DNA of 64,000 nucleotides from Azospirillum brasilense (lineage in GTDB: Bacteria > Pseudomonadota > Alphaproteobacteria > Azospirillales > Azospirillaceae). The translations under genes and the position numbers were made by a program. The stretch lies in the NCBI RefSeq assembly GCF_008365405.1, contig NZ_QOKV01000004.1:1-64000 (forward strand). The letters run 5' to 3'. Shown here piece by piece: positions 29,990-38,995 of the stretch. The notes under the pieces were generated by a model. That model was given only the letters and a program-made list of their open reading frames with translations, did no database searches and was not told where the DNA came from. Position 1 is the stretch's first letter. Each line of letters begins with the position of its first letter.

Positions 29990-32193
29990 GCGCCCCGGCG
30001 ACCACCGGAAGTGCAGGAACCGCCGCTCCGGCAACCGCCCCAGCGGAGCCGCGCCGGATCATCCCGCTGGCCTTCCGCGCCGCCGGCGTCGGCCTGCCCC
30101 TGCTGTCGGTGGGGGCCGCGGTCGGCTTCGGCGCGAACGGCGACCCCAACGCCTTCGTCACCTACGCCGTCACCATGACCGCCGCCGTCACCGCCGCGGT
30201 CTGGGGCCTGTGGGGGCTGGTCGATCGGCGGCTGCTGCGCGCCTCGGAAACGCTGAGCCGCGAGGCCGGGCTGATCGCCCATGGCGCGGCGGACGGCAAG
30301 ACCGGCGCCCGCATCCCGCTGGCGCGCTACGGCGATCTCGCCCCGGTGGCCAAGGCGGTCAACGAGCTGTCGGACAAGCTGTCCGCCGCCCGCCGCGACA
30401 CCGCTCGCACCGTCGCGGAGTCGACCGCCAAGGCGGAGGAGCAGAAGACCCGGCTGGCCGCCGTCCTGCGCGACCTGCATGAAGGCGTCCTGGTCTGCAA
30501 CCTCAAGCACCAGATCCTACTCTACAACCAGACGGCGCTCGACATCCTGCAACTGGCCGGCGACCTCGGGCTGGGCCGCTCCCTGCTGCATTTTGTGGTG
30601 GCGGAGCCGGTGATCCACACGCTGGAGCGGCTGACCCTGCGCGTGCGCGAGGGGCGGCACGTCAACCACGAGCACGGCACCACCGCCCAGTTCGTCGGCG
30701 CCACCACCGACGGGCGCATCCTGCTGGCCGGGCGCATGAGCGCCATCCTGCAGGACCCGCCGGAGGGCTCGGACGAGTTGCCGACGATCACCGGTTACGT
30801 CATCACCCTGTCCGACGCGACCAGCGAACTGGCCGCGCTCGGCCAGCGCGACGCCCTGCTGCGCGAGGCGACGGAGGGCTTCTGCGCCCCCATCGCCAAC
30901 CTGCGCGCCGTGCTGGAGACGCTGGAGGACACGCCGGAGCTGGGGCCGGAGGAGCGCGCCGCCTTCCAGGCCGCGCTGATGGAGTCGTCCAACACGCTGT
31001 CGGAGCGGCTGGCCCGCGTCACCAACGAGTACCGCAGCGTCGTCACCGGCTCCTGGCCGATGAGCGACATCCACTCCACCAACCTCATCAACCTGATCCG
31101 CCACCGGGTCGGGCCGGAGGCGCAGTACGGCGTGACGCTGACCGGCCTGCCGCAATGGGTGCACGGCGACAGCTACAGCCTCGTCATCCTGTTCGGCTAT
31201 CTGATCGAATACGTCTACGCGCTGACCGGGGTTCCCGCCTACGACCTGTCGGTGGAGACCGGGGACAGCTGGGTCTATCTGGACATCACCTGGCGCGGCC
31301 CGTCGGTGCCCAGCGGCATCGTGGACAGCTGGCTCGACCACCCGCTGCCCGACGCGCTGGGCGGCCTGACGGTCGGCGACGTGCTGCAGCACCACAAGAG
31401 CACGATGTGGAGCGAGCCGGTGAAGGGACCGGGATCGGAAGGCGAGCTGCTGTCGCGCCTGCGCGTGCCGCTGCCGCCCGCGCTGAAGCCGCCGTCCGCC
31501 CACACCGCGGCGCGCGGCGGGGCGCGGCCGGAATTCTTCGACTTCAACCTGCTGCACCAGCCGCTGGCGACCAGCGAGCTTGGCCGCACACCGCTCGACC
31601 AGCTCCATTACGTGGTTTTCGACACCGAGACGACGGGCCTGTCGCCCAGCACCGGCGACGAGATCATCCAGATCGCCGCCGTGCGCGTCGTCGGTGGGCG
31701 CATCCTGACCGGCGAGACCTTCAACACGCTGGTCAACCCGAAGCGGAGCATCCCGGCGGAATCGATCCCCTTCCACGGCATCACCGACGCGATGGTGGCC
31801 GACAAGCCGACCATCGACAAGGTGCTGCCGCAGTTCCGCGGCTTCGTGTCGGGGGCGGTGCTGATCGCCCACAACGCCGCCTTCGACCTGAAATTCCTGA
31901 AGATGAAGGAACGGGCCTCGGGCGTGCGCTTCGACAGCCCCGTGCTCGACACCATGCTGCTGTCGCGGATGCTGCTCGGCGAGGGCGGCGACCACACGCT
32001 GGACGGCATCGCCGAACGGCTGGGGATCGAGGTGGTGGACCGCCACACGGCGCTGGGCGACAGCCTCGTCACCGCCGCGGTCTTCCTGCGCATGGTCGAG
32101 ATGCTCAAGGAACGCGACGTCCGCACGCTCGACGACGCCATCCGCGGCGCCAACATCATCGTCGAGCTGGCGGCGCGGGAGCGCGCCTTTTGA
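29986..32193 (+). CDS. Histidine-kinase-like sensor fused to a DEDDh 3'-5' exonuclease
   Basis: This 735-aa protein starts with two membrane helices (about 24-85) and a HAMP-like segment ending near residue 140. A PAS domain (about 160-275) follows. The next region resembles a histidine kinase: a dimerisation-like helix pair with TEGFCAPIANLRAVLE where the H-box should be. The phospho-histidine is missing, and a poorly conserved ATPase-like part follows (WVHGDSYSLVILFGYLIEY) without G boxes. The C-terminus (about 540-735) is a complete DnaQ-type exonuclease with FDTETTG (D546, E548), HNAAFDLKFL, and H687 to D692 in HTALGD. It sits between a receiver gene (4-base overlap) and the small membrane gene (4-base overlap). 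Substrate and membrane topology are unknown. Confidence 0.85.
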   Translation: MSAPATTGSAGTAAPATAPAEPRRIIPLAFRAAGVGLPLLSVGAAVGFGANGDPNAFVTYAVTMTAAVTAAVWGLWGLVDRRLLRASETLSREAGLIAHGAADGKTGARIPLARYGDLAPVAKAVNELSDKLSAARRDTARTVAESTAKAEEQKTRLAAVLRDLHEGVLVCNLKHQILLYNQTALDILQLAGDLGLGRSLLHFVVAEPVIHTLERLTLRVREGRHVNHEHGTTAQFVGATTDGRILLAGRMSAILQDPPEGSDELPTITGYVITLSDATSELAALGQRDALLREATEGFCAPIANLRAVLETLEDTPELGPEERAAFQAALMESSNTLSERLARVTNEYRSVVTGSWPMSDIHSTNLINLIRHRVGPEAQYGVTLTGLPQWVHGDSYSLVILFGYLIEYVYALTGVPAYDLSVETGDSWVYLDITWRGPSVPSGIVDSWLDHPLPDALGGLTVGDVLQHHKSTMWSEPVKGPGSEGELLSRLRVPLPPALKPPSAHTAARGGARPEFFDFNLLHQPLATSELGRTPLDQLHYVVFDTETTGLSPSTGDEIIQIAAVRVVGGRILTGETFNTLVNPKRSIPAESIPFHGITDAMVADKPTIDKVLPQFRGFVSGAVLIAHNAAFDLKFLKMKERASGVRFDSPVLDTMLLSRMLLGEGGDHTLDGIAERLGIEVVDRHTALGDSLVTAAVFLRMVEMLKERDVRTLDDAIRGANIIVELAARERAF

Positions 32194-32438
32194 CCGGGGG
32201 ACCAACCCTGCACCCCGCTTCCCCGCACCCCGCACCCCCTCCACCGCGTCGGGCGGGCGCCGACCGCCTGATCGCGCTGTTCCTGTTCGGCGTCGTCGCC
32301 TTCAACCCGCCGCTGCTGCGCGTCTTCGGCGCCGGGGACACGCTGTTCGGCCTGCCGCTGCTGTACGTGTACGCCCTAGGGGTGTGGGGCGGGGTGATCG
32401 CGCTGTCGGCGGTGCTTCTGGAACGCGGGGGGCGGTGA
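32190..32438 (+). CDS. Small membrane protein, CbrX-like, coupled to the CbrA-like kinase
   Basis: This predicted 82-aa protein has a Pro-rich N-terminus and two hydrophobic helices (LIALFLFGVVAFN and LLYVYALGVWGGVIALSAVLL). The best start is TTG 32190, which overlaps the upstream TGA; CTG 32208 is another option. Its stop is one base before the ATG of the CbrA-like gene. In Pseudomonas a similarly placed small membrane protein, CbrX, is co-translated with CbrA. The resemblance here is by position, size and hydrophobicity, not by a sequence search. Confidence 0.65.
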   Translation: MTGGPTLHPASPHPAPPPPRRAGADRLIALFLFGVVAFNPPLLRVFGAGDTLFGLPLLYVYALGVWGGVIALSAVLLERGGR

Positions 32439-32439
32439 C

Positions 32440-35178
32440 ATGCCCTGGCCCGCCATTGTCGCCGCCAGCTTCGCCTACCTGCTCCTCCTCTTCGCCATCG
32501 CCTGGTGGGCGGACCGACGGGCGGACGCCGGGCGCAGCGTCATCGCGTCGCCGTACGTGTACGCGCTCTCGCTGGCGGTCTACTGCACCACCTGGACCTT
32601 CTACGGCTCGGTCGGGCGGGCGGCGTCGCTGGGCATCGGCTTCCTGCCGATCTATCTCGGACCCACCCTGCTGATGCTGCTGGGGCCGCTGGTGCTGCGC
32701 AAGATCCTGCGCATCGCCAAGGCACAGCGCATCACCTCCATCGCCGACTTCATCGCCTCCCGCTACGGGCGCAGCCAGGGGCTGGGCGGGCTGGTGGCGC
32801 TGACCGCGGTGATCGGGGTGACGCCCTACATCGCCCTGCAGCTCAAGGCCGTGGCGGTCAGCTTCGACGTGCTGTGGGGCACCGACCCGTCCGGCGCCAC
32901 CGGCGGCCTGTCCCTGCCCGTCGTCCTGGACAACGCCTTCTACGTGGCGGTCGTCATGGCGGCCTTCGCCATCATCTTCGGCACGCGCCACATCGACGCG
33001 GCGGAGCATCACGAGGGCATGGTGGCGGCCATCGCCTTCGAATCCGTGGTCAAGCTGGTCGCCTTCCTGGCGGTCGGCGCGGCGGTGGTCTGGGGGCTGC
33101 ACGACGGCCCCACCGAACTGTTCGCCACGGCCGCCGAGCATCCGGAGATCCAGGCCCTCTACACCTCCGCCCCGGCGCTGGCCGACGGGTCGTGGCTGAC
33201 CATGACGCTGCTGTCGATGGCGGCGGTGCTGTGCCTGCCCCGCCAGTTCCAGGTGACGGTGATCGAGAATGTGGACGAGCGGCACCTGACCCGCGCCTTG
33301 TGGCTGTTTCCGCTCTACATGCTGCTGATCAACCTGTTCGTCCTGCCGGTGGCGGTGGCCGGGCTGATGCGCTTTCCCGACCGGGCGGTGGACCCGGACA
33401 TGTTCGTGGTGGCGCTGCCGCTGGCCGCCGGGAACGAGTGGCTGGCCCTGCTCGCTTTCATCGGCGGGCTGTCGGCGGCCACCGGCATGATCGTGGTCGA
33501 GGCCATCGCGCTCTCCACCATGGTGTGCAACGACATCGTGATGCCGCTGCTGCTGCGCGCCCGCAGCGCCCGGCTGGAGCGGCTGCACGACCTGTCGCCG
33601 CTGCTGCTGACCATCCGGCGCGCCGCCATCGTGGCGATCCTGCTGCTCGGCTACCTGTATTTCCGCATCGCCGGCTCGGCCTACGCGCTGAGCGCCATCG
33701 GCCTGATCTCCTTCACCGCGGTGGCGCAGTTCGCCCCGGCGCTGATCGGCGGCGTCTATTGGGCGGGGGCGACCCGGCGCGGCGCGCTGGCCGGCCTCGG
33801 CACCGGCATCCTGACCTGGGCCTACACGCTGCTGCTGCCCAGCTTCGCGCGCTCCGGCTGGCTGCCCGCCGCCTTCATCGACCAGGGGCCGTGGGGCGTC
33901 GCCCTGCTGCGGCCCTACGCGCTGTTCGGGCTCGACGGGATGGACCCGCTGACCCACACGCTGTTCTGGAGCATGCTGCTGAACATCGGCCTCTACGTGG
34001 TGGTCTCCCTGCTCGACCGGCCCGGCCTGGGCGAGCGGGCGCAGGCCACCGCCTTCGTGGAGGTGTTCCAGCACCGCGACACCCCCCTGCCCACCGGCGT
34101 CTGGCGCGGCACCGCCACGGTCGGCGATCTGCAGCGCATCGTCGCGCGCTTCCTCGGTCCGCAGCGCGCCGAGGCGGCCTTCGCCCAGCATGTCCGCCGC
34201 AACGGGCCGCTGGAGCCGGACCGCCGGGCCGGGGCGGAGCTGGTGCGCTACGCCGAGCGGCTGCTCGCCGGGGCGATCGGCGCCGCCTCGGCGCGGGTGG
34301 CGCTGGCCTCCGCGGTGGAGGGCGGCGAGGTCAGCTACCCCGAACTGATGCGGATGCTCGACGAGACCAGCCACGTCATCGAATACAGCCGCCAGCTCGA
34401 ACACAAGACGGCGGAGTTGCAGCGCGCCTCCGCCGCGCTCCGCGCCGCCAACGAACGGCTGACGGAGCTGGACCGGCTGAAGGACGAGTTCCTGTCCACC
34501 GTGACGCACGAGCTGCGCACGCCGCTGACCTCCATCCGCGCCCTGACGGAGGTGCTGCACGACAACCCCGACATCGAGCTGGAGCAGCGGCAGGAGTTCC
34601 TCGGCCTCGTCATCACCGAGAGCGAGCGGCTGACCCGCCTGATCAACCAGGTCCTCGACATGGCGAAGATCGAGGCCGGGGAGATCGACTGGCAGGTCCG
34701 CCCGATGGACCTCGGCGCCGTGCTGGAGCAGGCGGCGGCGGCCACCGCCCGGCTGTTCCACGAGCGCGGCATCGCTCTGGCCGTCACCATCCCGCAAGGC
34801 TTGCCGCCGGTGCGCGGCGACCACGACCGGCTGGTGCAGGTGGCGGTGAATTTGCTATCCAACGCCGCGAAGTTCACCCCGGCGGGCGGACGGGCCTCGC
34901 TGTCCGTGGCCGTGGAAGGCGAGGCCTTGCGCGTGTCGGTCACCGACAGCGGCCCCGGCATCGCCGCGGAGCATCAGGCCATCGTCTTCGACCGCTTCCG
35001 GCAGGTCGGCGACACCATGACCGACAAGCCGCAGGGCACCGGGCTGGGGCTGGCCATCAGCAAGCGCATCGTCGAGCATCTCGGCGGGCGCATCTGGGTG
35101 GAGAGCGTCCCCGGCGCCGGCTCCACCTTCGCCTTCACCGTGCCGTTGGCGGAAGCGCGTGTGGAAGCGGCGCCCTGA
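32440..35178 (+). CDS. CbrA-like sensor kinase with SLC5 transporter domain
   Basis: The 912-aa protein begins with a sodium/solute symporter (SSSF) domain of about 12-13 helices (to about residue 530) with GFLPIYLGPTL, RYGRSQGLGG and CLPRQFQV. A STAC-like linker follows (about 555-600, VGDLQRIVARFLGPQRAEAAF), then a coiled coil and a HisKA domain with H690 in VTHELRTPLT. The HATPase domain has NLLSNAAKF, DSGPGI and GTGLGLAI. Pseudomonas CbrA senses nutrient status, can transport histidine, and acts with the sigma-54 regulator CbrB. No CbrB gene is next to it here. The receiver gene at 29573 is a possible partner. The ligand is unknown. Confidence 0.92.
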   Translation: MPWPAIVAASFAYLLLLFAIAWWADRRADAGRSVIASPYVYALSLAVYCTTWTFYGSVGRAASLGIGFLPIYLGPTLLMLLGPLVLRKILRIAKAQRITSIADFIASRYGRSQGLGGLVALTAVIGVTPYIALQLKAVAVSFDVLWGTDPSGATGGLSLPVVLDNAFYVAVVMAAFAIIFGTRHIDAAEHHEGMVAAIAFESVVKLVAFLAVGAAVVWGLHDGPTELFATAAEHPEIQALYTSAPALADGSWLTMTLLSMAAVLCLPRQFQVTVIENVDERHLTRALWLFPLYMLLINLFVLPVAVAGLMRFPDRAVDPDMFVVALPLAAGNEWLALLAFIGGLSAATGMIVVEAIALSTMVCNDIVMPLLLRARSARLERLHDLSPLLLTIRRAAIVAILLLGYLYFRIAGSAYALSAIGLISFTAVAQFAPALIGGVYWAGATRRGALAGLGTGILTWAYTLLLPSFARSGWLPAAFIDQGPWGVALLRPYALFGLDGMDPLTHTLFWSMLLNIGLYVVVSLLDRPGLGERAQATAFVEVFQHRDTPLPTGVWRGTATVGDLQRIVARFLGPQRAEAAFAQHVRRNGPLEPDRRAGAELVRYAERLLAGAIGAASARVALASAVEGGEVSYPELMRMLDETSHVIEYSRQLEHKTAELQRASAALRAANERLTELDRLKDEFLSTVTHELRTPLTSIRALTEVLHDNPDIELEQRQEFLGLVITESERLTRLINQVLDMAKIEAGEIDWQVRPMDLGAVLEQAAAATARLFHERGIALAVTIPQGLPPVRGDHDRLVQVAVNLLSNAAKFTPAGGRASLSVAVEGEALRVSVTDSGPGIAAEHQAIVFDRFRQVGDTMTDKPQGTGLGLAISKRIVEHLGGRIWVESVPGAGSTFAFTVPLAEARVEAAP

Positions 35179-35358
35179 ATCAATCGGAAGACGAAACAAT
35201 CGGGACGCCCCGCCCGATGACACCCCTGGTTGACACAGGTCAGTCCAGTTGCCTTAACGAATCCTTATACGTGTTTCAGGCAGGTTTTTTACCAAATGCC
35301 GGACATGATCGGTCTCCCGGACGGGGCGTTGCCCGGTCGGGTTGCAAGGAGACGAACG

Positions 35359-35670
35359 GTGACCTTGATCAAATGGAGCGACGAGGGGGGGACGGTGCGC
35401 CTGGGCCTGCCCAGCGATCTCGACCTCGCCATGGCGCAGCCCCTGCTGGACAGCCTGCGCGCCGGCTTCGCCGCCTCCGAGACGGTCATCGCCGAGGCCG
35501 CGGCGGTGGAGCGGGTCAGCACCGCCTGCGTCCAGGCGCTTCTGGTCGCCTCCCGGCACGCCGCCGAACAGAACCGCACATTCGCCATCGCCCAGCCGTC
35601 CGAGGTCCTGGCGGAAGCCTGCGAGGATCTGGGGCTGGACGGCTGGTTGAAGCAATGGAGCCAAGCGTGA
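35359..35670 (+). CDS. STAS-domain protein at the head of the chemosensory operon
   Basis: This 103-aa single STAS domain has the antagonist-like core VERVSTACVQALLVASRHA. Where anti-anti-sigma proteins have Asp-Ser, this one has S54-T55, so Thr55 could be the phosphorylated residue. I chose GTG 35359 because AAGGAG lies 7 bases upstream. A longer frame to 35230 exists but lacks such a signal. Its stop overlaps the start of cheY. STAS proteins of this type are known in some chemosensory operons, but their partner is usually not established. Confidence 0.85.
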   Translation: MTLIKWSDEGGTVRLGLPSDLDLAMAQPLLDSLRAGFAASETVIAEAAAVERVSTACVQALLVASRHAAEQNRTFAIAQPSEVLAEACEDLGLDGWLKQWSQA

Positions 35671-36032
35671 AGAAGAAGGTACTCACCGTCGACGATTCGC
35701 GGACCATGCGGGACATGGTCTCCTTCACGCTGAAGGGCGCCGGCTACGACGTGGTCGAAGCCGCCGACGGCCAGCAGGCGCTGGGCGTCATCGGCGCCAA
35801 CAAGGTGGACCTCGTCATCACCGACCTGAACATGCCGGTGATGGACGGGCTGACCCTGATCCGCCGCCTGCGCGCCACCCCGGCGCACCGCACGCTGCCC
35901 ATCCTGATGCTGACCACCGAGGCCGACGAGAAGAAGAAGTCCGAAGGCCGTGCGGTGGGGGCGACCGGCTGGATCGTGAAGCCCTTCAATCCGGAGAAGC
36001 TGATCTCCGTCGTGCAGAAGGTGTGCGGCTGA
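35667..36032 (+). CDS. cheY: CheY-type response regulator
   Basis: This 121-aa receiver domain of CheY type has VDDSRTMRDM (D9, D10), phospho-acceptor D53 in ITDLNMPVMDG, MLTTEADE and the Lys in IVKPF. I prefer GTG 35667, which overlaps the STAS stop and follows GGAG at a suitable distance. An ATG at 35655 would add four residues. It precedes cheA and would receive phosphate from it. Whether it acts on the flagellar motor or another output is not shown. Confidence 0.93.
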   Translation: MKKKVLTVDDSRTMRDMVSFTLKGAGYDVVEAADGQQALGVIGANKVDLVITDLNMPVMDGLTLIRRLRATPAHRTLPILMLTTEADEKKKSEGRAVGATGWIVKPFNPEKLISVVQKVCG

Positions 36033-36062
36033 CGCCGCATCCTGGCTTGTGAGGGGGCGCCC

Positions 36063-38303
36063 GTGGAAGACCTGAGCCGGTTCAAGCAAACCTATTTCGA
36101 CGAAAGCGCGGAGCTGCTGGAGGTCGCCGAGGCCGGCCTGCTGCGGCTGACCCCGGGCGAGGTCGATTCCGACGAGGTCAACGCCATCTTCCGCGCCGTC
36201 CATTCCATCAAGGGCGGCGGCGGCGCCTTCGGCTTCACCGAACTGGTCGCCTTCGCGCACGAGTTCGAGACGGTGATGGACGGGGTGCGCAACAACACCG
36301 TCCCCGTCACGACCGAGCTGGTGGACACGCTGATCCGCGCCAACGACCTGCTGGGCCAGATGCTGGCCTACGCGCGCGAGGGCGACCTCGCCCCGGCGGG
36401 GACCACCGACGGCACCGTGGCCGCCCTGCGCCGCCACCTGTCGGGAGGCGCTCCGCAGGCCCAGGCTCCGGCGGCGGTTGCCCCCACCGCCCCGGCACCC
36501 GCCCCCGTCTACGCCGACGACGAGGACGACGAGGCCGGGCTGTTCGGCGACGCCATGGCCGCCATCGCCGCCGCCCGTGCGGAGGAGGACCCGGTTCCCC
36601 CCGGCAAGCTGCGCTGGACCATCGTCTTCCGGCCGCGGTCCGACCTGCTGATGTCGGGCAACGAGCCGGCCTTCATGCTGCGCGCGCTGCGCCGGCTGGG
36701 CGACGCCACCGTCGAGTGCCACACCGACGCCCTGCCCAACCTCCAGAACCTGGAGGCGGAGCTTCTCCACCTCTCCTGGACGGTCACGCTGATCGCCGAT
36801 CCGGACGTCGATCTGGACAAGATCAACGACGTCTTCGAGTTCGTGGCCGACGACTGCGACATCCGCATCACCGCGGAGGCCCCGCCGCCCGCCGCCCCCG
36901 AAGCACCGCCTCCGGTCACCGATCCGGTGCCCGTCGCCACCCCGCCGGCGGTGGTCGCCGCGGTCCCCGAAGCGCCCCCCAAAGCCCCTGGGGCTGAAAC
37001 CCCGAAAGCCGAAGCCGCCCGCCCGCGCCCCAACGGCGGCGGGGCGGAGCATGCCGGGCTGACCAGCCACACCATCCGCGTCGATCTCGACAAGATCGAC
37101 CGGCTGGTCAACATGGTCGGCGAGATGGTCATCACCCAGGCGATGATCGCCGAGCATGTGCGCGAGCTGCCCCCCGGCGAGTTCCAGGAGCTTCTGGAAG
37201 GGCTGGAGCAGCTGGCCCAGCACACCCGCGAGCTGCGCGAGAGCGTGATGTCGATCCGCGCCCAGCCGGTGTCGAGCGTCTTCTCCCGCATGCCGCGGCT
37301 GGTCCGCGAATGCGCCGCCACGACGGGCAAGGAGGTCCAGCTCGTCACCAGCGGCGAGACGACCGAGGTGGACAAGACGGTGGTGGAGAACCTCGTCGAT
37401 CCGCTGACCCACATGATCCGCAACTCCATCGACCACGGGCTGGAGGGGCCGGAGGAGCGGGAGCGCGTCGGCAAGCCGCGGGCCGGCACCGTGCATCTGT
37501 CGGCGCAGCACCGCTCGGGCCGCATCGTCATCGAGATCACCGACGACGGGCGCGGCATCAACCGGCCCAAGGTGCTGTCCAAGGCCATCGAGAAGGGGCT
37601 CGTCCAGCCGGGCGCCACCCTGTCGGACGAGGAGATCGACAACCTGATCTTCCTGCCCGGCTTCTCCACCGCCGATCAGGTGTCCAACCTGTCGGGCCGC
37701 GGCGTCGGCATGGACGTGGTGCGGCGGAACATCTCCTCGCTCGGCGGGCGCATCGGCGTCTACTCCACGCCGGGCGAGGGCTCGCGCTTCGTGCTGTCGC
37801 TGCCGCTGACCCTGGCGGTGCTCGACGGCATGGTGATCTCCGTCGGCGAGGAGCGCTTCGTTCTGCCTCTGACCAACATCGTGGAGAGCCTGCGCCCCAA
37901 GGCGGCGGACCTGCACGGGCTGGTCGGCAAGTGCGACGTGATGATGGCCCGCGGCGAGTATGTGCGGCTGGTCTACCTGCACCAGCTGTTCGGCATCCCC
38001 GGCGCCGTCGCCGACCCCACCCACGCGCTGGTCGTTCTGGTGGAGACGGAAGACGGCGCCCGCCTTGGCCTCGTCGTGGACGAGGTGCTGGGCCAGCAGC
38101 AGGTCGTCATCAAGAGCCTGGAAGCGAACTTCCGCCGCCTCGACGGCGTGGCCGCCGCGACCATCCTGGGCGACGGCCGCGTCGCCCTGATCCTGGACGT
38201 CGCCGGCCTGCGCGAGATGAGCCGGCACATGGATTCCAGGGCGCCGCGTCCGCCGTCTCCGCCGGTGGCCGCGCTGCCCGCACCCGCACTCGAACCGGTC
38301 TGA
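36063..38303 (+). CDS. cheA: Chemotaxis histidine kinase CheA
   Basis: This 746-aa protein starts with a P1/HPT domain with H47 in AVHSIKGGGG. A linker leads to a P2-like domain (about 180-270, with LRWTIVFRPRSDLL and VFEFVADDCDIRI), then a Pro/Ala linker. P3 dimerisation, the P4 ATPase (HMIRNSIDHGLE, DDGRGINRPKV, GRGVGMDVVRRNI) and a C-terminal P5/CheW-like domain follow. All kinase boxes are intact. It starts at GTG 36063, 30 bp after cheY, and cheW follows 10 bp downstream. It should phosphorylate CheY and CheB of this cluster. Confidence 0.97.
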   Translation: MEDLSRFKQTYFDESAELLEVAEAGLLRLTPGEVDSDEVNAIFRAVHSIKGGGGAFGFTELVAFAHEFETVMDGVRNNTVPVTTELVDTLIRANDLLGQMLAYAREGDLAPAGTTDGTVAALRRHLSGGAPQAQAPAAVAPTAPAPAPVYADDEDDEAGLFGDAMAAIAAARAEEDPVPPGKLRWTIVFRPRSDLLMSGNEPAFMLRALRRLGDATVECHTDALPNLQNLEAELLHLSWTVTLIADPDVDLDKINDVFEFVADDCDIRITAEAPPPAAPEAPPPVTDPVPVATPPAVVAAVPEAPPKAPGAETPKAEAARPRPNGGGAEHAGLTSHTIRVDLDKIDRLVNMVGEMVITQAMIAEHVRELPPGEFQELLEGLEQLAQHTRELRESVMSIRAQPVSSVFSRMPRLVRECAATTGKEVQLVTSGETTEVDKTVVENLVDPLTHMIRNSIDHGLEGPEERERVGKPRAGTVHLSAQHRSGRIVIEITDDGRGINRPKVLSKAIEKGLVQPGATLSDEEIDNLIFLPGFSTADQVSNLSGRGVGMDVVRRNISSLGGRIGVYSTPGEGSRFVLSLPLTLAVLDGMVISVGEERFVLPLTNIVESLRPKAADLHGLVGKCDVMMARGEYVRLVYLHQLFGIPGAVADPTHALVVLVETEDGARLGLVVDEVLGQQQVVIKSLEANFRRLDGVAAATILGDGRVALILDVAGLREMSRHMDSRAPRPPSPPVAALPAPALEPV

Positions 38304-38313
38304 GGCCACAGCG

Positions 38314-38871
38314 ATGAGCAGTTCCACCGCGCTCGCCACCGTCGGCGGTATCCGCACCGACGCGCGCAACGACGTCATGGCGGTCAACGCCGCCGAGGAG
38401 CAGTACGTCACCTTCACCGTCGGCAGCGAGGAGTACGGCGTCAACATCCTGTCGGTCCGCGAGATCCGCGGCTGGACGCCGGAAAGCCGCCTGCCGAACC
38501 TGCCGGACTATGTGCGCGGCGTCATCAACCTGCGCGGCATCATCATCCCCATCTTCGACCTGCGCGCCCGCTTCGGCGGCGGCGCCACGTCGGTCACCAA
38601 GCGCCACGTCGTGGTGGTGATCCAGGTGGGAGAGCGCACCCGCGGCATCCTGGTCGACGCCATCTCCGACATCCTGGCGATCGGCCACGACGCCATCAAG
38701 CCGCCACCCGACGTGGACGGGGGCATGGTCGACGCCGAGTATCTCAGCGGCCTCTACACCGCCGACGACCGCATGGTCACGCTGCTGAGCGTCGAGAAGC
38801 TGTTCTCCGTCGAGAACAGCGAGCTGGACTCGGCGACCAAGGCCCTGCCGGCGCTGGAGCGGGCGTCCTGA
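38314..38871 (+). CDS. cheW: Chemotaxis coupling protein CheW
   Basis: The 185-aa CheW adaptor links receptors to CheA. It has an N-terminal extension of about 25 residues, then the SH3-like fold with YVTFTVGSEEYGVNILSVREI, RLPNLPDYVRGVINLRG and IIPIFDLRARFG. The following gene, a receptor, is 124 bp downstream, and a promoter in that gap is possible. Sequence and length are normal. Confidence 0.96.
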   Translation: MSSSTALATVGGIRTDARNDVMAVNAAEEQYVTFTVGSEEYGVNILSVREIRGWTPESRLPNLPDYVRGVINLRGIIIPIFDLRARFGGGATSVTKRHVVVVIQVGERTRGILVDAISDILAIGHDAIKPPPDVDGGMVDAEYLSGLYTADDRMVTLLSVEKLFSVENSELDSATKALPALERAS

Positions 38872-38995
38872 ACAGCGCCCCACGGAGGTGCCCACACCAG
38901 GCGCCGACGGGGGTGCGTCATGTCGCGGCTTTTCACACGGTTTTGTTTCAAATAAGGGCTGACGCCGGTACGACACGGCGGGCAAGGGGGATGGC

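Noticed and set aside
35230..35258. A sigma-70-like promoter (TTGACA at 35230) for the che operon.
   Set aside because: No convincing -10 sequence lies at 16-18 bp. TTAACG is a weak match and TTATAC is too far downstream.
35289..38447. A 1052-codon open frame on the minus strand opposite cheY and cheA.
   Set aside because: It is antisense to well-identified genes. Open antisense frames are expected in GC-rich DNA with strong third-position bias, and its translation has a low-complexity, His/Asp/Val-rich composition with no domain.
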